Assembly: GCF_000972385.1 (NCBI RefSeq)
Contig: NZ_JXTE01000047.1
Location: forward strand, 6,297 to 70,296
DNA from: Streptomyces sp. WM6386
GTDB taxonomy: Bacteria > Actinomycetota > Actinomycetes > Streptomycetales > Streptomycetaceae
Reading direction: 5' to 3'
Length of the DNA: 64,000 nt
Shown here one piece after another: positions 7,380 through 16,416 of the stretch. A program made the position numbers and the translations under genes. Each line of letters opens with the position of its first letter. The first letter of the stretch is position 1. The notes below the pieces were generated by a model that worked only from the letters and a program-made list of their open reading frames with translations, did no database searches and had not been told where the DNA came from.

Positions 7380-8668
7380 GCGCCACTCTGCCGGGTGACC
7401 CGCCGGGCGGCCGCCGCGCGATGGCCGTCTGGGGCATCGGCGTCTCCGTCTACTTCGTCGCCGTCATCTTCCGTACGTCGTTGGGGGTGGCCGGCCTCGA
7501 CGCCGCCGACCGCTTTCACGTGGGCGCTTCCGCGCTGTCGACCTTCTCCATCCTCCAGCTGCTCGTGTACGCGGGCATGCAGATACCCGTCGGCCTGCTC
7601 GTCGACCGGCTCGGCACCAAGAAGGTGCTGACCATCGGGGTGGTGCTGTTCACGGCCGGACAGCTCGGCTTCGCCTTCTCCCCCTCGTACGGCATGGCCC
7701 TCGCCTCGCGCGCGCTGCTGGGCTGCGGTGACGCGATGACGTTCATCAGCGTGCTGCGGCTCGGCACCCGCTGGTTCCCGGCCCGGCGCGGGCCGATGGT
7801 CGCGCAGTTCGCGGGGCTGGTCGGCATGGCGGGCAACCTGGTCTCCACCCTCGTGCTGGCCCGGCTGCTGCACGGCATCGGCTGGACGGCGGCCTTCGCT
7901 GGCAGCGCGGTCGCGGGTGTGGTCGTGCTGGTCCTGCTGCTGCTCTTCCTCAAGGACCACCCCGAGGGACACGAGCCGGAGCCCTTCCCGCACCAGGGCG
8001 CGGCCTACGTACGACGGCAGATCGCCGCCTCCTGGCGGGAGCCGGGCACGCGGCTCGGCCTGTGGGTGCACTTCACGACCCAGTTCCCGGCGATGGTGTT
8101 CCTGCTGCTGTGGGGCATGCCGTTCCTGGTCGAGGCGCAGGGGCTGTCCCGGGCGGTCGCCGGTGAGCTGCTGACCCTCGTCGTACTGTCGAACATGGTG
8201 GTCGGGCTGGTCTACGGCCAGGTCGTCGCCCGGCACCACGAGGCGCGGCTGCCGCTGGCGCTGGGGACCGTGGGGGCGACGGGGCTGGTGTGGGCGGTGA
8301 CGCTGGCGTACCCGGGTGAGCATGCGCCGATGTGGCTGCTCGTGGTGCTCTGCACGGTGCTGGGCGCGTGCGGGCCGGCCTCGATGATCGGCTTCGACTT
8401 CGCGCGTCCGGCGAACCCGCCGGAGCGTCAGGGCACCGCGTCCGGTATCACCAACATGGGCGGCTTCGTCGCCTCGATGACGACCCTGTTCGCGGTCGGG
8501 GTGCTGCTGGACGCGACCGGGGACAACTACCGGGTCGCCTTCTCCGCGGTCTTCGTGCTGCAGGCCCTGGGGATCAGCCAGATCCTGCGGCTGCGCAAGC
8601 GGGCGATCCGCCGGGAGCGGGAGCGGTTGGTGGTGAGCCGGGTGGAGACGGTGCACGTGCCGGTGTAG
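7376..8668 (+). CDS. major facilitator superfamily transporter
   Basis: 430 residues with about 12 hydrophobic segments. The MFS loop 2-3 signature appears as LVDRLGTKKVLTIG, and a large cytoplasmic loop (DHPEGHEPEPFPH) separates the halves. The inner-membrane carrier moves a small solute with a cation gradient; the substrate is unknown. It begins inside the stop of the GntR gene (ATGA), so expression and regulation are shared. RBS GGGGCGAGG precedes the ATG. Confidence 0.88.
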   Translation: MSATLPGDPPGGRRAMAVWGIGVSVYFVAVIFRTSLGVAGLDAADRFHVGASALSTFSILQLLVYAGMQIPVGLLVDRLGTKKVLTIGVVLFTAGQLGFAFSPSYGMALASRALLGCGDAMTFISVLRLGTRWFPARRGPMVAQFAGLVGMAGNLVSTLVLARLLHGIGWTAAFAGSAVAGVVVLVLLLLFLKDHPEGHEPEPFPHQGAAYVRRQIAASWREPGTRLGLWVHFTTQFPAMVFLLLWGMPFLVEAQGLSRAVAGELLTLVVLSNMVVGLVYGQVVARHHEARLPLALGTVGATGLVWAVTLAYPGEHAPMWLLVVLCTVLGACGPASMIGFDFARPANPPERQGTASGITNMGGFVASMTTLFAVGVLLDATGDNYRVAFSAVFVLQALGISQILRLRKRAIRRERERLVVSRVETVHVPV

Positions 8669-8692
8669 AGCTGGGGGCCGCCGCCCCCAGCT
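8669..8692 (+). terminator. hairpin terminator of the GntR-MFS operon
   Basis: Perfect 10-base stem (8669-8678 and 8683-8692), 4-base loop, starting immediately after the MFS stop codon. Confidence 0.8.
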
Positions 8693-8721
8693 CCGTCAAC
8701 GGTCCCGTCATCGCGGTCCCG

Positions 8722-9546
8722 CTACCGCGTCACCGTGAAGTTCCGCAGGATCGCCGCCGTCAGTGCCGGGTCGCCCTCCGTCTTCACCCGGTCCGGTACC
8801 GCGTCCGCCGTCACCCGGCCGCAGGCCAGGCGGACGTAGGTCTCCCAGTCGAGGGTGAGAGTGGCGGCGGGGCCGAGGGCGGGGGCCGTTTCGAGGGTGC
8901 CGCGGCCCTGGATGTCGACGCGGATCGTGCGCAGGAACTCGATCGGGCCGTGGACGTCGAGGACGATCGCCGAGCTGCGAGGGGCGTCGGCCTTCTCGGC
9001 GACTATTGCGGGCAGTTCGGCGAGCAGGACGTCACGGGCGATGTGCGCACCGGGGGAGTCCAGGTTGCCGGGACGGCCGAGGGCGGCGCGGAGGTCCTGT
9101 TCGTGCACCCAGACGTCGAAGGCGTGCTTGCGCATGGACTCTTCGAGCGTCAGTTCGCTGCTGAGAGGACCGCGCACCTTCGTACCCGGATCCCGCGACT
9201 CGTTGCGCAGCTGGCGGTTGCGGCGGATGATCACGTACTCCAGCTCGGACGTCATCTCCGGCGCAGTGTGATGACGGCGGACGTCGACCTGCATCTCCGT
9301 GTACCGCTGGTGCTCATTGGTGACGTGGTACAGGTCGCGAGGCAGCGAGTGGATGGGGCGCGGGTCTCCCAGCATCTCGGTGTCCAGACCGATGACATGG
9401 GACACGACGTCACGCACCGACCAGCCGGGGCATGGGGTACGCCGGTTCCACTCTCCCTCCACAAGCGGGGTCACCAGCTCGGATATCGCATCGATGGAGT
9501 GGGTCCAGGCGTCGGCGTAGGGCTGGAGGGTGGGATGCAGACTCAC
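8722..9546 (-). CDS. maleylpyruvate isomerase-family mycothiol-dependent protein
   Basis: A 274-residue DinB-fold protein of the MDMPI type. The N-terminal four-helix domain has TPCPGWSVRDVVSHVIG with the conserved His, and KHAFDVWVHEQDLR supplies further metal-site residues (HxxE/D). The C-terminal part (about 170-270), ending in a tract with PAATLTLDWETYVRLACGR, is the SCP2-like half typical of the family. Members use mycothiol as thiol cofactor for isomerisation or transfer; the substrate of this one is unknown. It converges with the MFS gene across the 8669 terminator and is divergent from the amidase at 9727. Confidence 0.85.
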   Translation of the reverse strand: MSLHPTLQPYADAWTHSIDAISELVTPLVEGEWNRRTPCPGWSVRDVVSHVIGLDTEMLGDPRPIHSLPRDLYHVTNEHQRYTEMQVDVRRHHTAPEMTSELEYVIIRRNRQLRNESRDPGTKVRGPLSSELTLEESMRKHAFDVWVHEQDLRAALGRPGNLDSPGAHIARDVLLAELPAIVAEKADAPRSSAIVLDVHGPIEFLRTIRVDIQGRGTLETAPALGPAATLTLDWETYVRLACGRVTADAVPDRVKTEGDPALTAAILRNFTVTR

Positions 9547-9726
9547 GGAACGGGACCCCTCGGCGGTCGGTGCACGGGCTGGTGATGGCGTCGTTGCCAG
9601 TGGGAGTGTGGCTGTCGGCGGGTGTCTTGAAACGCTAAGTTACGCTGCTGTGAGGCACCCCGGCAGTGCTTTCGTGTGACGATCGTAGGCCCGTGTGAAC
9701 GGCTCGAATGCCAGGACGGTGGTAGT

Positions 9727-10521
9727 GTGCGCGCCTCGTTGATTCAGATCGCCGTAAGTGAGGGCGAATCGGTCGAATCGCGCCGACGGCGGGTGGCCTC
9801 GCTGGTGCGGGACCAGTCCGGTGCCGATCTGGTCGTGCTGCCGGAGCTGTGGACCACGGGCGCGTTCGCCTACGAGGGGTTCGGCAGCGAGGCCGAGCCG
9901 CTGGAGGGGCCGACGTACGAGGCCATGGCGAAGGCCGCGAGCGACGCGGGCGTCTGGCTGCACGCGGGCTCGATCCCGGAGCACACCCCCGACGGCACCC
10001 TCTACAACACCTCTCTCGTCTTCTCCCCCTCCGGCGACCTGATCGCCGCCTACCGCAAGATCCACCGCTTCGGCTTCGACAAGGGTGAGGCCGTGCTGAT
10101 GGGCGCGGGCCGGGACCTGGTGACGGTCCGTCTGCCCGAGACCACCCTCGGCGTGGCCACCTGCTACGACCTCCGGTTCCCCGAACTCTTCCGTGGCCTC
10201 GTCGACGCCGGCGCCGAGACCCTGGTGATCCCCGCGGGCTGGCCGGAGCGCCGCCGGTCGCACTGGACGCTGCTGGCCCAGGCGCGGGCGGTCGAGAACC
10301 AGGCGTACGTGCTTGCCTGTGGAACGGCCGGGACACATGCGGGAGTTCCACAGGCCGGTCACTCGATCGTGGTGGATCCGTGGGGCGAGGTACTGGCCGA
10401 GGCCGGTGTCGGCGAGGAGGTCCTCACCGTCGAGTTCGACCCCGCGAAGGTGGCCGTGACACGGGATCAGTTCCCGGCGCTGAAGGACCGGATGCTGGGA
10501 CTCGACGCACCCCGGCGCTAG
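9727..10521 (+). CDS. carbon-nitrogen hydrolase (nitrilase superfamily, Nit2/omega-amidase-like)
   Basis: 264 residues hydrolysing a non-peptide C-N bond, most likely an amide. The Glu-Lys-Cys triad is complete: LPELWTTG (Glu), YRKIHRFGFD (Lys) and GVATCYDLRFPEL (Cys). The context around Cys and Lys is closest to the Nit2/omega-amidase branch. The GTG start at 9727 has AGGACGG seven bases upstream; the open frame to 9676 is not family-like. The 180-base region shared with the divergent MDMPI gene should hold the promoters of both, but no clear box is visible. Confidence 0.88.
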   Translation: MRASLIQIAVSEGESVESRRRRVASLVRDQSGADLVVLPELWTTGAFAYEGFGSEAEPLEGPTYEAMAKAASDAGVWLHAGSIPEHTPDGTLYNTSLVFSPSGDLIAAYRKIHRFGFDKGEAVLMGAGRDLVTVRLPETTLGVATCYDLRFPELFRGLVDAGAETLVIPAGWPERRRSHWTLLAQARAVENQAYVLACGTAGTHAGVPQAGHSIVVDPWGEVLAEAGVGEEVLTVEFDPAKVAVTRDQFPALKDRMLGLDAPRR

Positions 10522-10549
10522 GGCTTGTCCGCCGAGCAGGCCCTGGGTC

Positions 10550-11047
10550 TCAGTCGGACTCCCGCTCCTTCTCGGCGAGGTGGATCACGCACACCGTCAC
10601 CGCGATCAGCAGCGCCGGGTCGGTGTCTTCGCGTACGACGTCGACGCCGTAGGTCTCCCGCACGTGCAGCCACCGCCGGGAGACGACGGCGAGCAGCTCA
10701 CCGTCGTACTCGACCGCGAACTCCCGGTCGAGGATCTTCCCGCTGACGTCGAGTTCGGTGCTGCCGTCCGCCAGGGACACCCGGTAGTGGTTGCGCAGCA
10801 GGGACAGGCGCTTGCGCTTGATGGTGGCCAGCGGTTCGCCGCCCCGTTCGATGAGCATCGTGTCCCGCAGGGCGAACATCTTCTGCCGGATGTCGATCAG
10901 GACGCGCCCACGGGTGTCCTTCAGCTCGAAGGTGTCCCGCAGCCGCATGGCCTTGCCGTCGACGAGGAACACCTTGTTGCCCTGGTCGTCCTCGATCCAG
11001 TAGTCGTCACCGAAGCCGAGGAGCCGGTCGCGTACGAGGAATCTCAT
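10550..11047 (-). CDS. LURP-one-related (YxjI-type) protein
   Basis: 165 residues beginning MRFLVRDRLLGFGDDYWIED. The fold is the LURP-one/Tubby-like beta barrel, with the characteristic series of short strands carrying D/E-x-x-G-x-x-V elements (KDTRGRVLIDIRQKMF, DGSTELDVSGKIL). The biochemical role of the family is unknown; a membrane-lipid-associated scaffold has been proposed. The ATG overlaps the stop of a tiny upstream reading frame (ATGA). It is convergent with the amidase gene. Confidence 0.82.
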   Translation of the reverse strand: MRFLVRDRLLGFGDDYWIEDDQGNKVFLVDGKAMRLRDTFELKDTRGRVLIDIRQKMFALRDTMLIERGGEPLATIKRKRLSLLRNHYRVSLADGSTELDVSGKILDREFAVEYDGELLAVVSRRWLHVRETYGVDVVREDTDPALLIAVTVCVIHLAEKERESD

Positions 11048-11148
11048 GCCGTTACGGCTTCCCCGACCGGCGCGACGGAACGCAGCCAATAGGCCGTCAG
11101 GATGGTCGACACGCCAGGGTCGGTGTGGTGTCCGAGCCGGGCGTGCAC
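11044..11148 (-). CDS. possible 34-codon leader ORF coupled to the LURP-one gene
   Basis: A GTG-initiated frame encodes a short peptide containing STILTAYWLRSVAPVG and ends in ATGA overlapping the LURP-one start. The stretch between 11050 and 11206 is otherwise empty. There is no clear ribosome binding site, and I recognise no family. It may be a translational leader, the remnant of a lost gene, or chance. Confidence 0.25.
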   Translation of the reverse strand: MHARLGHHTDPGVSTILTAYWLRSVAPVGEAVTA

Positions 11149-11206
11149 GTCATTCGGCCGCTGCCGAGCGTCCCGGAGAAGGTCTCCGCGGCCTGGGCGC
11201 GACAGC

Positions 11207-12196
11207 TCAGGTCCGAGGCCACGGCACGTCCGTCGCCGACGTCCCGAACCGCCTGCGGTACGCCGACGGGCTGAGCCCCGTCTCGCGCCGCACGCGCGCG
11301 CGGAGGTTCGCGGCCGTCCCCAGGCCACTGCGGGCGGCCACCACGTCCAGCCGTTCCTCGCCCCGCTCGATGAGCCGGCAGGCCAGCGTCACGCGCTCCC
11401 CCGTCAGCCAGGCCAGCGGCGTCGTGCCGAGTTGGGCCTGGAAACGGCGGTGCAGCGTGGCGGGGGAGACGGCCGCGCGGGCGGCGAGCTCCGCCACCGT
11501 CATCGGCTCCCCCAGCCGCTCCCGCGCCCACGCCAGCAACGGCGCCAGCGACTCGTCCGGCACCTCGGGCACCGGACGCTCCACGAACTGCCGCTGCCCG
11601 CCGTCGCGGTGGGCAGCGAACACCAGTCGCCGCGACACGTGGTTGGCGATCTCGGCGCCATGGTCCCGTCGTACGACATGCAGCCCCAGGTCGAGCGCGG
11701 AAGCGCTGCCGGACGCGGTGAGGATGTCCCCGTCGTCGACGAAGAGCACGTCCGGCTCCAGCAGGACACGCGGGAACCGGGACCGGAAGGCGTCGGCCCA
11801 CATCCAGTGACACGCTGCCCGTCGCCCGTCCAGCAGCCCGGCCTCCGCCATGGTGAACGCGCCCGAGCAGAAGCCGACGAGGCGGGCGCCACGCGCGTGT
11901 GCCCGCTGTACGGCGCCCAGGACGTGAGGCGGGCGCGGGGTGTCGGTGTCGGGCCGGTTCGGCACGATCAGGGTGTCCGCGTCCTCGGTGGCCTCCAGCC
12001 CGGCGACGTCGGTGAGCGTGAAGAAGCCGTCCCGCATGCGGGTGCTCGGGGCGGCGGCGCACAGCTGGAAGTCGTACAACTCCCGTCCCAGTTCCGGCCG
12101 TCGCAACCCGAAGATCTCGATGGCGCAGCTCATCTCGAACGGGTTCGAGTTCTCGTCCACCAGCAGGACGACGCGGTGAGAGGATCCTTGCGACAT
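11207..12196 (-). CDS. GlxA-type transcriptional regulator (DJ-1/PfpI domain plus AraC HTH)
   Basis: 329 residues. The N-terminal DJ-1/PfpI-like domain (about 8-175) has the nucleophile-elbow-like GFCSGAFTMAEAGLL; in regulators this domain senses a small molecule and is not enzymatic. The C-terminal AraC domain (about 225-325) carries both helix-turn-helix units (MTVAELAARAAVSPATLHR and RLDVVAARSGLGTAANLR). It is divergent from a cupin gene only 44 bases away, which makes that gene the likely target. Confidence 0.9.
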   Translation of the reverse strand: MSQGSSHRVVLLVDENSNPFEMSCAIEIFGLRRPELGRELYDFQLCAAAPSTRMRDGFFTLTDVAGLEATEDADTLIVPNRPDTDTPRPPHVLGAVQRAHARGARLVGFCSGAFTMAEAGLLDGRRAACHWMWADAFRSRFPRVLLEPDVLFVDDGDILTASGSASALDLGLHVVRRDHGAEIANHVSRRLVFAAHRDGGQRQFVERPVPEVPDESLAPLLAWARERLGEPMTVAELAARAAVSPATLHRRFQAQLGTTPLAWLTGERVTLACRLIERGEERLDVVAARSGLGTAANLRARVRRETGLSPSAYRRRFGTSATDVPWPRT

Positions 12197-12240
12197 ATGC
12201 GATTTCTAGCACTCGTCCGCCGGTCCCGTCACACCCGACC

Positions 12241-12660
12241 ATGGCGGACATGAGCGAACCCGTCTCCCTCGAGCCGATCTCCCTGGAAAAGGCCCTCGCG
12301 TCCTTCACGGACCAGTGGAGCCCTCGCATCGTCACCACCGTCAACGACAACGACGTACGCGTCGCCAAGGTCGAGGGCGAGCATGTGTGGCACGTCCACG
12401 ACCACACCGACGAGTTCTTCCTGGTCCTCGACGGCGAACTCCACATCGCCCTGCGCGAACCGACCGGCGAACGCACGGTCGTCCTCCCCAGGGGCTCGGT
12501 CTTCACGGTCCCCCGCGGCACGGAACACAAGCCGTACGCCCCCGTCCCGTCGGCGATCCTCCTCCTCGAACCCACCGGCACCCTCACGGTCGGCGATCGC
12601 CACGAGGACGTACCGGGGCATGTGGATGCGACCACGGGGCACGCGCTCAACCAGGCGTGA
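12241..12660 (+). CDS. cupin-domain protein
   Basis: A 139-residue single-domain beta-barrel protein. Cupin motif 1 is HVHDHTDEFFLVLDGELH, with two His and one Glu placed as metal ligands; motif 2 is PRGTEHKPYAP, with the last His. Function is open: small cupins include isomerases, dioxygenases and ligand binders. A second ATG at 12250 could be the start; neither start has a good ribosome binding site, so the message may be nearly leaderless. The gene faces the GlxA-type regulator across a very short shared promoter region. Confidence 0.82.
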   Translation: MADMSEPVSLEPISLEKALASFTDQWSPRIVTTVNDNDVRVAKVEGEHVWHVHDHTDEFFLVLDGELHIALREPTGERTVVLPRGSVFTVPRGTEHKPYAPVPSAILLLEPTGTLTVGDRHEDVPGHVDATTGHALNQA

Positions 12661-12672
12661 CCGAAGGGAACA

Positions 12673-12692
12673 GGACCGGGGTGTGCCGGTCC
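12673..12692 (+). terminator. weak hairpin after the cupin gene
   Basis: GGACCGG (12673-12679) pairs with CCGGTCC (12686-12692). An overlapping alternative pairs 12686-12693 with 12711-12718. Short stems in a GC-rich gap; low certainty. Confidence 0.3.
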
Positions 12693-12746
12693 GTCTCGCC
12701 GGGGGCGATGCGGACCGGCCGCCCCTCGTGCCGGCCGGTGTGGAGA

Positions 12747-12986
12747 TCAGGCGCCGTAGCCGCCCCCACGCCGGTGCTGGTCGTCCTCGACCACCGTGGT
12801 CGTGGACGGCGGTACGACCACCCGCCTGCGCCGGGCGATGCTGCTGAACGTGCTGACGCCGATCAGGCCGACGATCATGAAGATGACGCCGACCAGGTCG
12901 AGATTGACTCCCTGCATTTCCCAGTCGGTCGCGAACGTGAGGATGGCTCCCGCGGCGATGAGGATGATGCATCCGCCGAGGCCCAT
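12747..12986 (-). CDS. DUF6458-family small membrane protein
   Basis: 79 residues: two membrane helices (about 5-20 and 30-48) flanking TDWEMQGVNLDLVG, then a basic ARRRR stop-transfer and a hydrophilic tail ending RRGGGYGA. The pattern MGLGGCIILIAAGAILTFA is typical of DUF6458 proteins, which are widespread in actinobacteria and have no known function. Confidence 0.8.
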   Translation of the reverse strand: MGLGGCIILIAAGAILTFATDWEMQGVNLDLVGVIFMIVGLIGVSTFSSIARRRRVVVPPSTTTVVEDDQHRRGGGYGA

Positions 12987-13064
12987 AGTGTCGCCTCCCT
13001 GTCCGGTGGTTCCGGTTGCAGGCGGGTACCCGGCCCTGCGGGGGCTATCCCTCGCTGTCTCTTG

Positions 13065-14360
13065 CTATCCCTCCAGGAACGCCACCAGCGCGTTCGCCAG
13101 CAGATGCGGGTCGTCCGCGCCGCACAGTTCGCGGGCGCTGTGCATCGACAGGATGGCGACGCCGATGTCGACGGTCTTGATGCCGTGCCGGGCCGCGGTG
13201 ATGGGGCCGATCGTGGTGCCGCAGGGCATGGAGTTGTTGGAGACGAAGGACTGGAAGGGGACGCCGGCCCTCTCGCAGGCGGCGGCGAAGACCGCGCGGC
13301 CCGAACCGTCCGTGGCGTAGCGGTTGTTGACGTTGACCTTGAGGATCGGGCCGCCGTTGACCCGCGGGTGGTGCGTGGGGTCGTGGCGCTCCGCGTAGTT
13401 GGGGTGGATCGCGTGGCCCGTGTCGGAGGACAGACATACCGTGCCGGCGAAGGCTCGCGCCCGGTCCTCGTACGAGCCCCCGCGCGCGAACACCGAACGC
13501 TCCAGCACACTGCCGAGCAGCGGCCCGTCCGCGCCGGTGTCCGACTGCGAGCCGTTCTCCTCGTGGTCGAAGGCGGCGAGTACGGGGATGTGGGACAGGG
13601 CCGAGCCGGCGCAGACGGCGCTCAGCGCGGCGACCTCGGCGTGCACGGACAGCAGGTTGTCCATGCGCGGGCCGGCCACCAGCTCCTTGTCGCGGCCCAG
13701 ATAGGCCGGGGGCTCCACGGAGTGCACCATCAGGTCCCAGCCGGTCACCTCGCCCGCCGGGAGCCCGTTCTCCTCCTCCAGGAAGGCGATGAGGTCGCCC
13801 TCGCGGATGTCGTCGCCGAGTCCCCAGATGGGCTGCAGATGCCGCTGCTTGTCGAGCTTGAGGCCCTCCGTCGACACCGAACGGTCCAGGTGGACGGCGA
13901 GCTGCGGAACCCTCAGCAGCGGCCGGCCGACGTTGACCAGTCGCGTCGAGCCGTCCCGCAGGGTCAGCCGGCCGGCCAGGCCCAGGTCACGGTCGAGCCA
14001 GGAGTTCAGCAGCGGTCCGCCGTAGATCTCCACGGCGACCTGGCGCCAGCCGTGCGCCCCGGCGTCCGGCAGCGGCTTGACCCGCAGGTTGGGGGAGTCG
14101 GTGTGCGAGCCGACGATCCGGAACGGCGTGTGCGGCTCGGCGCCCTCGGGGACGTACCAGGCCACCATCGCACCGCCGCGCAGCACGTACTTGCCGCCGG
14201 TCGTCCCGTCCCAGGCGTCCGTCTCCGCGACCTGCCTGAAGCCCGCCTTCTCCAGTCGCTCGGCGGCGTTCGCCACGGCGTGGTACGGCGAGGGGCTGGC
14301 AGCCAGGAAGGACATGAGGTCGTCGGTGTGACCGCGGTCGAAGCGGGAGGGTTCGCTCAT
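13065..14360 (-). CDS. M18-family zinc aminopeptidase
   Basis: 431 residues. Cytoplasmic dinuclear-zinc exopeptidase of the aspartyl-aminopeptidase family; it removes N-terminal, often acidic, residues. Zinc-site motifs are visible: GSHTDSPNLRVKP (His and Asp), AAFDHEENGS (the Glu pair region), SSDTGHAIHPNY and the C-terminal IGVAILSMHSARELCGADD. The start chosen is ATG at 14360, with AAGGTG six bases upstream; a GTG three codons earlier is possible. It lies downstream of the acyl-CoA dehydrogenase on the same strand but is separated from it by a terminator. Confidence 0.9.
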   Translation of the reverse strand: MSEPSRFDRGHTDDLMSFLAASPSPYHAVANAAERLEKAGFRQVAETDAWDGTTGGKYVLRGGAMVAWYVPEGAEPHTPFRIVGSHTDSPNLRVKPLPDAGAHGWRQVAVEIYGGPLLNSWLDRDLGLAGRLTLRDGSTRLVNVGRPLLRVPQLAVHLDRSVSTEGLKLDKQRHLQPIWGLGDDIREGDLIAFLEEENGLPAGEVTGWDLMVHSVEPPAYLGRDKELVAGPRMDNLLSVHAEVAALSAVCAGSALSHIPVLAAFDHEENGSQSDTGADGPLLGSVLERSVFARGGSYEDRARAFAGTVCLSSDTGHAIHPNYAERHDPTHHPRVNGGPILKVNVNNRYATDGSGRAVFAAACERAGVPFQSFVSNNSMPCGTTIGPITAARHGIKTVDIGVAILSMHSARELCGADDPHLLANALVAFLEG

Positions 14361-14382
14361 GGGGTTCACCTTAACGACGTAC

Positions 14383-14415
14383 GAAGGCCCGCTCCGGTGA
14401 TGGGAGCGGGCCTTC
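14383..14415 (-). terminator. hairpin terminator of the acyl-CoA dehydrogenase gene
   Basis: Perfect 13-base stem (14383-14395 and 14403-14415) with a 7-base loop, just downstream of the leftward acyl-CoA dehydrogenase stop and upstream of the aminopeptidase start. Confidence 0.8.
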
Positions 14416-14437
14416 GGGAGAGCTGTGCGGGTGTGTC

Positions 14438-16279
14438 CTAGAACGCGGCCTCGTCCAGCTCCATCAGGTCGAGCTCGACGCCCTGGGCGAGCTTGCGGGC
14501 GCCGGTGACGCCGGGCAGGACGTTGGCGGCGAAGAACTTCGCCGCCGCGATCTTGCCGGTGTAGAACGCCACATCCTTGGAAGACACAGCCTTGGCGGAG
14601 GCCGTCTCCAGCTTCTCGGCGGCGACCGCGGCGCCCTTGAGGAGCAGGTAGCCGACGACGACGTCGCCGGAGGCCAGCAGCAGGCGGGTGGTGTTCAGGC
14701 CCACCTTGTAGATGTTCTTGACGTCCTGCTCGGTGGCCGCGAGGTCGGTCAGCATCAGACCGACGATGGCCTCCAGCTCCACGGCCGCCTTGGCCAGGTG
14801 CTCACGGGCGCCCGCGAGGTCCTCGCCGCCCGTGCCGAGCGCCAGGAACTTCTTGATGTCCTCGGCGAGACCGTTCAGGGCCGCGCCCTGGTTGCGGACG
14901 ATCTTCCGGAAGAAGAAGTCCTGGCCCTGGATGGCCGTGGTGCCCTCGTACAGGGTGTCGATCTTGGCGTCGCGGATGTACTGCTCGATCGGGTACTCCT
15001 GCAGGAAGCCGGAGCCGCCGAAGGTCTGCAGCGACTGGGCGAGCTGCTCGTAGCCCTTCTCGGAGCCGTAGCCCTTGACGATGGGCAGGAGGAGGTCGTT
15101 GAGCGCGTGCTCCGTCTTCGCCTCCTCACCCGCCGCCTCCTTCACCGCGATCGCGTCCTGGATGGAGGCGGTGTAGAGGACGAGGGCGCGCATGCCCTCC
15201 GCGTAGGCCTTCTGCGTCATGAGCGAGCGGCGTACGTCGGGGTGGTGGGTGATGGTGACCTTGGGCGCGGCCTTGTCGCCGAAGGCGGCGAGGTCGGAGC
15301 CCTGGACGCGCTCCTTGGCGTACTCCAGCGCGTTCAGGTAGCCCGTCGACAGGGTGGAGATCGCCTTCGTGCCGACCATCATGCGGGCGAACTCGATGAT
15401 GCGGAACATCTGGCGGATGCCGTCGTGCTTGTCGCCGATCAGCCAGCCCTTGGCGGGGTGCTGGTCGCCGAAGGTCATCTCGCAGGTGTTGGAGGCCTTC
15501 AGGCCCATCTTGTGCTCGACGTTGGTGGCGTAGGCGCCGTTGCGCTCGCCCAGCTCGCCGGTCTCGAAGTCGAAGAGGTACTTCGGGACCATGAAGAGGG
15601 ACAGGCCCTTGGTGCCGGGGCCGTGGCCCTCGGGGCGGGCGAGGACGTAGTGGAGGATGTTCTCCTCCATGTCGTGCTCACCGGACGTGATGAAGCGCTT
15701 GACGCCCTCGATGTGCCAGGAGCCGTCATCCTGCTGGATCGCCTTGGTGCGGCCGGCGCCGACGTCCGAACCCGCGTCGGGCTCGGTCAGCACCATGGTC
15801 GAACCCCAGGTCCGCTCCACCGCGATCTGGGCGATCTTCTTCTGTACGTCATTGCCCTCGTCGTAGAGGATCCCGGCGAACGCCGGACCGGAGGAGTACA
15901 TCCACACGGCCGGGTTGGCGCCCAGGATCAGCTCCGCGTACGACCAGATCAGGGACGGCGGGGCGGTGGTGCCGCCGATGGCCTCCGGGACGCCCAGACG
16001 CCAGTACTCGGAGTCCATGAAGGCCTTGTAGCTCTTCTTGAAGGACGCCGGGACCGGCGCGGTGTTGGTCTCCGGGTCGAAGACCGGCGGGTTGCGGTCG
16101 GCGTCGGCGAAGGACTCCGCCAGGTCGTTCTCGGCGAGACGGGTCATCTCGTCGAGGATGCTCTTCGCGGTCTCGACGTCCATCTCCTCGAAGGGACCCG
16201 TGCCGTACAGCTTGTCGCGGCCGAGTACTTCGAAGAGGTTGAACTCGATGTCGCGGAGATTCGACTTGTAGTGCCCCAT
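14438..16279 (-). CDS. FadE5-like long acyl-CoA dehydrogenase
   Basis: 613 residues, longer than classical acyl-CoA dehydrogenases (about 380) and matching the FadE5 type with a C-terminal extension. FAD-dependent alpha,beta-dehydrogenation of acyl-CoA in beta-oxidation. Visible: [19 protein letters not shown] (FAD/substrate loop), [37 protein letters not shown] and [11 protein letters not shown] with the region of the catalytic Glu. The start has GGGAG nine bases upstream. The upstream 100 bases carry an imperfect palindrome containing TACTTGTTGGTA that may be a TetR-type operator. Confidence 0.92.
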   Translation of the reverse strand: MGHYKSNLRDIEFNLFEVLGRDKLYGTGPFEEMDVETAKSILDEMTRLAENDLAESFADADRNPPVFDPETNTAPVPASFKKSYKAFMDSEYWRLGVPEAIGGTTAPPSLIWSYAELILGANPAVWMYSSGPAFAGILYDEGNDVQKKIAQIAVERTWGSTMVLTEPDAGSDVGAGRTKAIQQDDGSWHIEGVKRFITSGEHDMEENILHYVLARPEGHGPGTKGLSLFMVPKYLFDFETGELGERNGAYATNVEHKMGLKASNTCEMTFGDQHPAKGWLIGDKHDGIRQMFRIIEFARMMVGTKAISTLSTGYLNALEYAKERVQGSDLAAFGDKAAPKVTITHHPDVRRSLMTQKAYAEGMRALVLYTASIQDAIAVKEAAGEEAKTEHALNDLLLPIVKGYGSEKGYEQLAQSLQTFGGSGFLQEYPIEQYIRDAKIDTLYEGTTAIQGQDFFFRKIVRNQGAALNGLAEDIKKFLALGTGGEDLAGAREHLAKAAVELEAIVGLMLTDLAATEQDVKNIYKVGLNTTRLLLASGDVVVGYLLLKGAAVAAEKLETASAKAVSSKDVAFYTGKIAAAKFFAANVLPGVTGARKLAQGVELDLMELDEAAF

Positions 16280-16416
16280 GGCGACGGCTCCCGTAGAGAA
16301 GAGACGGGCGAGGCACTGGATCCTCGCGCTAGTTCACGTACCAACAAGTAGCTTCGATACGATGATGCTACCCGCCAGTAATAAAGCGCAACCCTGATCC
16401 GGCCATCTGTGACGGT

